DNA from: Candidatus Pelagibacter sp.
Lineage (GTDB): Bacteria; Pseudomonadota; Alphaproteobacteria; Pelagibacterales; Pelagibacteraceae
DNA length: 28,211 nucleotides
Assembly: GCA_028097645.1 (NCBI GenBank)
Contig: JAOHEU010000010.1
Coordinates: 1 to 28,211, forward strand
Reading direction: 5' to 3'
Shown: piece after piece, positions 24,401 to 28,211 of the stretch
How the letters are laid out: each line of letters begins with the position of its first letter
Position numbering within the stretch: the stretch's first letter is position 1
Translations under genes and position numbers: made by a program
The notes under the pieces: model-generated
Seen by the model: the letters and a program-made list of their open reading frames with translations, nothing else
Database searches by the model: none
What the model was told of the DNA's origin: nothing

Positions 24401-24970
24401 ATGTTAAAAAAAAAAAAAATTTATTTTATATTTTTTTTTTGTCTCTTTTTATTTCTGGTTTTTGTTTATCTTAAATTTTTCTACATTAAAGATATAGAAT
24501 TAAATGAAAATTTTGAGGATAAAGCTCCATATAGCTCAAATGTAATTAAAGAAGTAAAGTATGCTTCGAAAGATTTAAATGGGAACGAGTATATAATAAA
24601 AGCATTAAAAGGAGAAATAGATATTAAAGATACCAATATTATTTATCTTACATCAGTAACTGCTCTAATCAAACTTAAGGACTCAGATGATATAAAAATT
24701 ACTTCAAAATTTGGAAAATATAACTTAGAAAATTTTGATACAATTTTTTCAAAAAATGTAATAATAAGCTACATGGAAAATATAATAACCAGCGAATATC
24801 TAGACGCATCACCCAAAAGAAATACAATGATTATTTCAAGAAATGTAATTTATAAAAATCCTAAACATATTTTAAAGGCTGATGTAATTGAAATTAATAT
24901 TAAAACAAAAGATACTAAAATTTCGATGTATCAAGATAATAAAAAAGTAAATATAAAAAGTAGAGATTGA
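24401..24970 (+). CDS. lptC: LPS export protein LptC
   Basis: LptC is the bitopic inner-membrane protein that receives LPS from the LptB2FG transporter and passes it to the periplasmic bridge. The 189-residue protein has a very hydrophobic N-terminal anchor (about 8-28, YFIFFFCLFLFLVFVYLKFFY) and a beta-rich periplasmic region (about 45-180) with repeating strands, as in the LptC/OstA fold; the block NVIKEVKYASKDLNGNEYIIKALKGEID is typical. Sequence similarity is weak by eye and the call rests partly on position between kdsD and lptB. No lptA lies between lptC and lptB. Codons 2-6 sit in a 14-nt A tract and a 10-nt T tract follows shortly after. Confidence 0.82.
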   Translation: MLKKKKIYFIFFFCLFLFLVFVYLKFFYIKDIELNENFEDKAPYSSNVIKEVKYASKDLNGNEYIIKALKGEIDIKDTNIIYLTSVTALIKLKDSDDIKITSKFGKYNLENFDTIFSKNVIISYMENIITSEYLDASPKRNTMIISRNVIYKNPKHILKADVIEINIKTKDTKISMYQDNKKVNIKSRD

Positions 24971-24971
24971 T

Positions 24972-25748
24972 GTGGGAATTATAAAGAAATTTAGAATAAA
25001 ATCTTTTAAAAACATAAACTCAATTATTGAATTTAATAATGTCTCTCTAAGTTATGGTGAAAGACTTATTCTAGATAATATAAATTTTGAAATAAATGAA
25101 GGGCAAATTTTTGGCATGCTTGGTCCTAATGGTGTCGGTAAATCAACTATATTCAATCTACTTATTGGACTAATTAATCCTAAAAGTGGCATAATTAAAA
25201 TAGCAGGCGAGGATGCCACAAAATACCCAATCTACCTAAGAACTAAAAAATTTAAAGTTGGTTATGTTCCGCAACATGGAGGTTACTTTAATGATTTAAC
25301 TCTTCATGATAATTTAAAAGCTGTGAGTGAAATTGTAATAGAAAATAAAAATTTAAGAAAAGATAAAATTAATTCTCTAATCACTAAATTTGAATTAGAT
25401 AACTTAAAAGATATTAAAGCTAAATTTTTGTCTGGTGGACAAAAAAAAAAATTGGTAATTGCTTTATCTCTGATGAGTGATCCCAAAGTGCTTCTTTTGG
25501 ATGAATGTTTTGCGGCGCTAGATGTGCTTACAATAAAAATGCTGCAGGAAATAATAGTTAATTTACAAAGAGAAAATAAAATCACTATATGCATATGTGA
25601 CCATCAAGCTAGAGATTTACTAGCTTGCGTAGATATTGCAATGATTTTAAGTAATGGAAAAGTTGTGGCTAAAGATACCCCTTCAAACTTAGTTAAAAAT
25701 ATTAATGCCAAAAATGCTTACTTTGGAGATAGTTTCAAATTTAATTAA
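24972..25748 (+). CDS. lptB: LPS export ABC transporter ATP-binding protein LptB
   Basis: This 258-residue ABC ATPase should power LPS extraction with LptF and LptG. It shows Walker A GPNGVGKST (51-59), Q-loop GYVPQHGGYF (97-106), signature LSGGQKKK (153-160), Walker B VLLLDE (173-178) and the switch His in CDHQARD. The family assignment comes from the rnd-kdsD-lptC context and from the Q-loop region. Residue 179 is Cys where LptB and most ABC ATPases have Pro (DEPF). GTG at 24972 is taken as the start because the overlapping ATG at 24970 is out of frame and the next in-frame Met is inside Walker A. The N-terminus carries a basic extension of about 18 residues. An 11-nt A tract falls in the signature motif. 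Confidence 0.86.
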   Translation: MGIIKKFRIKSFKNINSIIEFNNVSLSYGERLILDNINFEINEGQIFGMLGPNGVGKSTIFNLLIGLINPKSGIIKIAGEDATKYPIYLRTKKFKVGYVPQHGGYFNDLTLHDNLKAVSEIVIENKNLRKDKINSLITKFELDNLKDIKAKFLSGGQKKKLVIALSLMSDPKVLLLDECFAALDVLTIKMLQEIIVNLQRENKITICICDHQARDLLACVDIAMILSNGKVVAKDTPSNLVKNINAKNAYFGDSFKFN

Positions 25749-25754
25749 GCATTA

Positions 25755-27071
25755 ATGTCTAATTTTTTAGTAATAGAAAAAAAATTAAAAAATTTTGAAA
25801 AAAAAATTTCTGTAAGTGGTGATAAAAGTATTAGTATTAGATGGGTGTTACTTGCTTCAATCGCAAGTGGTGTTTCAAAAGCTCAAAATTTATTAATTTC
25901 TGAAGATGTTATTGCCGCAATAAAAGCTGTTAGAAAGCTAGGTATTAAAGTTACCTTAAAAGGTAAATTTTGTAAGATTTACGGTAAAGGATTAGATGGG
26001 TACAGATACAAAGAAAATCTTACTATTAATGCTGAAAACTCAGGAACTTTAGGAAGATTAATTATGGGTCTATTGATTGATACGCCTAATAAAATAAAAA
26101 TTATTGGTGATAAAAGTTTATCAAAAAGAGATTTTAATAGAATTGCGGAACCCTTAAAAAAATTTGGTGCAGATATTAAACTATCAAACAAAGGATTGCC
26201 CTTAACAATAGAAGGAAGTGAAAATCCTTTGCCAATTAATTATTTAGAGAATAAGGGTTCGGCTCAAGTTAAAAGTAGTATAATTTTAGCAGGCTTAAAA
26301 ACAGAGGGTAAAACTTTTATTAGATGTAAGCCCAGCAGAAACCACACTGAACTTTTGTGCAAATATTTAAAGCTTCCTTTAAAAGTAAAAAAGAAAAAAA
26401 ACTACGATTTAATAGAAGTAGAAAAAGCTCAAAAAATAGAACCTCTACATTATAAGATACCGTCAGACATCAGCTCAGCTGCTTTTTTTATAGTTTTAAC
26501 TGCCCTAGCTGATAGTTCAAAATTATTAATTAAAGACGTAAATATCAATCCTTCTAGAATTGGGATAATTACCATTTTAAAAAAAATGGGTGTTAACATC
26601 CAATTTAAAAATAAAAAGAATTATAAAGGTGAACTTACAGCTGATATTTCAATTATTAGCTCTAAAAAACTTAAGGCAATTAATTGCCCACCTACATTAA
26701 ATAGTGGGGCTATTGATGAATTTTTAATAATTTTTTTAGTTGCGGCTAAAGCAAATGGAGTTTCATATTTTAAAGATATTGGAGAACTTAACCAAAAGGA
26801 AAGTCCTAGATTAAAATGGGGTGCAAAAATTTTAAATAAAATGGGAATTAAAACAATAACAACTAATAGCTCTATAAAAATATTTGGCAATCCTAATTTA
26901 AAGATTAATAAAAAGATTGTTATTAAAGATTACCTAAAGGATCATCGAGTTTTCATGACAAGTGTAATCGCAGCCTCAGTTTTTGGTGGAACATGGAATA
27001 TTCATGATAAAGACTCTATCAAAACTTCCTTTCCAACATTCCTAGAAATAACAAATGGTTTAAAAAAATAA
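25755..27071 (+). CDS. aroA: 3-phosphoshikimate 1-carboxyvinyltransferase (EPSP synthase)
   Basis: AroA transfers enolpyruvyl from PEP to shikimate 3-phosphate, the sixth shikimate-pathway step. In the 438 residues are SGDKSISIRWVLLASIASG (N-terminal substrate site), INAENSGTLGRLIMGLL, GDKSLSKRDFNRIAEPLKKFGA, GSAQVKSSIILAGLKTEGKT, SRNHTELLCKYL, LNSGAIDEFLIIFLVAA (catalytic Asp) and IGELNQKESPRLKWGA. The loop that is NAGTAMRPL in E. coli reads NSGTLGRLI here, closer to the divergent class II type. It starts 6 nt after lptB and its stop overlaps the cmk ATG (TAATG). The aroA-cmk-rpsA order is conserved in alphaproteobacteria. Product goes to chorismate and then to pheA at 16833. Confidence 0.95.
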   Translation: MSNFLVIEKKLKNFEKKISVSGDKSISIRWVLLASIASGVSKAQNLLISEDVIAAIKAVRKLGIKVTLKGKFCKIYGKGLDGYRYKENLTINAENSGTLGRLIMGLLIDTPNKIKIIGDKSLSKRDFNRIAEPLKKFGADIKLSNKGLPLTIEGSENPLPINYLENKGSAQVKSSIILAGLKTEGKTFIRCKPSRNHTELLCKYLKLPLKVKKKKNYDLIEVEKAQKIEPLHYKIPSDISSAAFFIVLTALADSSKLLIKDVNINPSRIGIITILKKMGVNIQFKNKKNYKGELTADISIISSKKLKAINCPPTLNSGAIDEFLIIFLVAAKANGVSYFKDIGELNQKESPRLKWGAKILNKMGIKTITTNSSIKIFGNPNLKINKKIVIKDYLKDHRVFMTSVIAASVFGGTWNIHDKDSIKTSFPTFLEITNGLKK

Positions 27072-27727
27072 TGAAAAAAAGAAAAAATATTATTAAAATT
27101 GCAATCGACTCTCCTGCTGCTGCTGGAGCCGGGACATTAGCAAAAGCTATCTCTAAACATTACAATCTTTTTTATTTAGATACTGGAAAAATTTATAGAA
27201 TGATTGCTTATTTAAAAATTAAATTTCCAAAAAAATTTAATCAAAGCTTTATCCAATCTAAGATCAAAACTCTCAAATTAAAAGATCTTGCAAATAAAAC
27301 ATTGTTGTCAGATGAAGTTGGAACAGAAGCATCAATTATATCAAAAGTAAAAAGTACAAGAAAACTTGTTCATTCATTTCAGCTAAATTTCGCCTACAAT
27401 CCTCCAAAAAACTATAAAGGATCATGCCTTGATGGAAGGGATATTACTTACAATATTGTGCCCGATGCTGATTTTAAATTCTTCATTACCGCAAATGTAA
27501 AAACAAGAGCGCTTAGAAGATATAAAGAGCTTAAAAGTCTAAAGAAGGATATTTCCTTTAAAGAGGTACTAAAAAGTATCCAAAAACGTGATAAAAGTGA
27601 CTATAATAGAAAAATATCTCCCTTAAAGAAAACTAAAGATTCAGTGTTGCTAAATACATCGAAACTTACTAAAAGAGCGTGTTTTTTAAAAATAAAAAAA
27701 ATTATAGACAGGAAAATTAATACTTAA
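27071..27727 (+). CDS. cmk: Cytidylate kinase with altered P-loop
   Basis: Cmk phosphorylates CMP and dCMP with ATP. The 218-residue protein shows the CMP-kinase features LDTGKIYRMIAY (usually LDTGAMYR), CLDGRDITYNIVPDADFKFFITANVKTRALRRYKEL and IQKRDKSDYNRKISPLKKTKDSVLLNTS. The phosphate-binding loop, normally GPxxxGKGT, reads SPAAAGAGT (14-22), so the invariant Lys is Ala20 (codon GCC at 27128-27130). All other landmarks are intact and the frame is open, so the gene does not look broken. Its ATG overlaps the aroA stop and its stop overlaps the rpsA ATG, both as TAATG, which suggests a tightly coupled operon. Confidence 0.92.
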   Translation: MKKRKNIIKIAIDSPAAAGAGTLAKAISKHYNLFYLDTGKIYRMIAYLKIKFPKKFNQSFIQSKIKTLKLKDLANKTLLSDEVGTEASIISKVKSTRKLVHSFQLNFAYNPPKNYKGSCLDGRDITYNIVPDADFKFFITANVKTRALRRYKELKSLKKDISFKEVLKSIQKRDKSDYNRKISPLKKTKDSVLLNTSKLTKRACFLKIKKIIDRKINT

Positions 27728-28211
27728 TGGAAATATACAAAGACCTTTCAAATCCAGCATCACAAGAATTCGAAAAATTACTAAATAGCCAACTCTCTAA
27801 AATCCAAATTGAAGAAGGTAAAATCATAGAAGGTAAGATCAATAAAATTACTGAAAAATTTGTTTTCTTATTTGTTGAAGGCTTAAAAAGTGAGCCAGTG
27901 CTTGATGTGAATGAGTTAAAAAGCATGGGTCTTGGAGAAAAAATAAAAGTTGGTGAAACTATTCCAGTATTATTAGAAAAAATTGAAGATAAACATGGTG
28001 AGGTGCTAGTTTCTGCTAGTAAAGCTCAAAAAATTAAAGGTTGGGACAAGCTTGTTGAAGCTTATGAGAAAAATGAACCAATCATGGGTAAAATTACCTC
28101 AAAATGTAAAGGTGGATGTATCGTAGAACATATCGATACTGGCTCTCTTATGTTTTTACCTGGATCTCAAATTAGTGACAAACCATTAAAAGATATTAGT
28201 CATTTAATGAA
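27727..28211 (+). CDS. rpsA: 30S ribosomal protein S1, 3' end cut by window
   Basis: The frame opens at the ATG at 27727 and stays open to the window edge, giving 161 codons. It reads MEIYKDLSNPASQEFEKLLN, then KIQIEEGKIIEGKINKITEKFVFLFVEGLKSEPVLDVNEL, which is the first S1 (OB-fold) repeat, and KNEPIMGKITSKCKGGCIVEHIDTGSLMFLPGSQIS, the start of the second. S1 binds mRNA on the small ribosomal subunit and is especially needed for mRNAs with weak Shine-Dalgarno sequences, which are common in this window. It follows cmk with a 1-nt overlap, the classical cmk-rpsA arrangement. The full protein would have about six repeats. Confidence 0.95.
   Translation, partial: MEIYKDLSNPASQEFEKLLNSQLSKIQIEEGKIIEGKINKITEKFVFLFVEGLKSEPVLDVNELKSMGLGEKIKVGETIPVLLEKIEDKHGEVLVSASKAQKIKGWDKLVEAYEKNEPIMGKITSKCKGGCIVEHIDTGSLMFLPGSQISDKPLKDISHLM

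Noticed and set aside
24970..24984. ATG overlapping the lptC stop (ATGA-like junction) as the lptB start
   Set aside because: It is out of frame with the ABC ATPase and reaches a stop after four codons. The GTG two bases later is in frame.
27071..27727. cmk as a pseudogene because of the missing P-loop Lys
   Set aside because: The frame is full length, the other motifs are conserved, and both junctions in the operon are intact, so decay is unlikely.
1..28211. Search for mobile elements, CRISPR arrays, toxin-antitoxin pairs or defence genes
   Set aside because: Every substantial frame is explained by a core housekeeping gene. No transposase, integrase, direct-repeat array or island-like change of composition was seen.

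Overview
The window is a strongly AT-rich, very gene-dense stretch of an alphaproteobacterial chromosome. Gene content, protein sequences and spacing all point to the SAR11 clade (Pelagibacterales, Candidatus Pelagibacter type). The main reasons are: overlapping or abutting genes nearly everywhere; Lys/Asn/Ile-rich proteins; a GcrA regulator; the alphaproteobacterial neighbourhoods ubiG<>lysC...prfA-prmC-DUF4167, cycM<>kdsB-pheA, ffs-dnaX-ybaB-recR, gcrA<>argD-argF, rnd-kdsD-lptC-lptB and aroA-cmk-rpsA; and a tandem glycine riboswitch in front of malate synthase G, a hallmark of SAR11. I see no mobile element, CRISPR array, tRNA, rRNA or phage gene. The window is core chromosome rather than an accessory island.

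Layout. 1-728: end of an M23 peptidase gene cut by the window edge. 725-5405 (minus strand): operon lysC-ispG-prfA-prmC-DUF4167, covering the first step of aspartate-family amino acid synthesis, isoprenoid synthesis and translation termination. 5484-6206: ubiG (ubiquinone), divergent from lysC, convergent with a DUF1178 gene (6203-6631, minus). 6671-7972 (minus): argJ, divergent from secA (8038-10575). 10578-11675 (minus): accA with an unusual hydrophobic C-terminal tail. 11676-11946: the longest gene-free stretch (271 nt), holding a promoter and two glycine aptamers for glcB (11947-14109). 14096-16789 (minus): SRP RNA gene ffs, then dnaX-ybaB-recR. 16833-18400 (minus): kdsB-pheA. 18516-19055: membrane-anchored cytochrome c. 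19047-21144 (minus): argD-argF. 21315-21809: gcrA. 21826-22797 (minus): NDUFA9-like SDR. 22824 to the window end: a tightly packed run rnd-kdsD-lptC-lptB-aroA-cmk-rpsA, with rpsA cut by the edge. No stretch over 300 nt lacks a gene. The 170-nt gap at 21145-21314 shows only promoter-like AT-rich sequence.

Functions that connect: argJ, argD and argF serve arginine synthesis; lysC, aroA and pheA serve aspartate-family and aromatic amino acids; kdsB, kdsD, lptC and lptB serve Kdo synthesis and LPS export; ubiG, the NDUFA9-like protein and cytochrome c serve respiration; prfA, prmC, rpsA, ffs and secA serve translation and secretion. The riboswitch ties glyoxylate consumption by malate synthase to glycine level.

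I do not see a wholly new system. The items most worth checking are the tail-anchored AccA, the missing P-loop lysine in Cmk, an altered substrate motif in PheA, the absence of lptA between lptC and lptB, a 14-A tract at the start of lptC, the compact SRP RNA with a UAAC tetraloop, and the likely expression platform of the glcB riboswitch.
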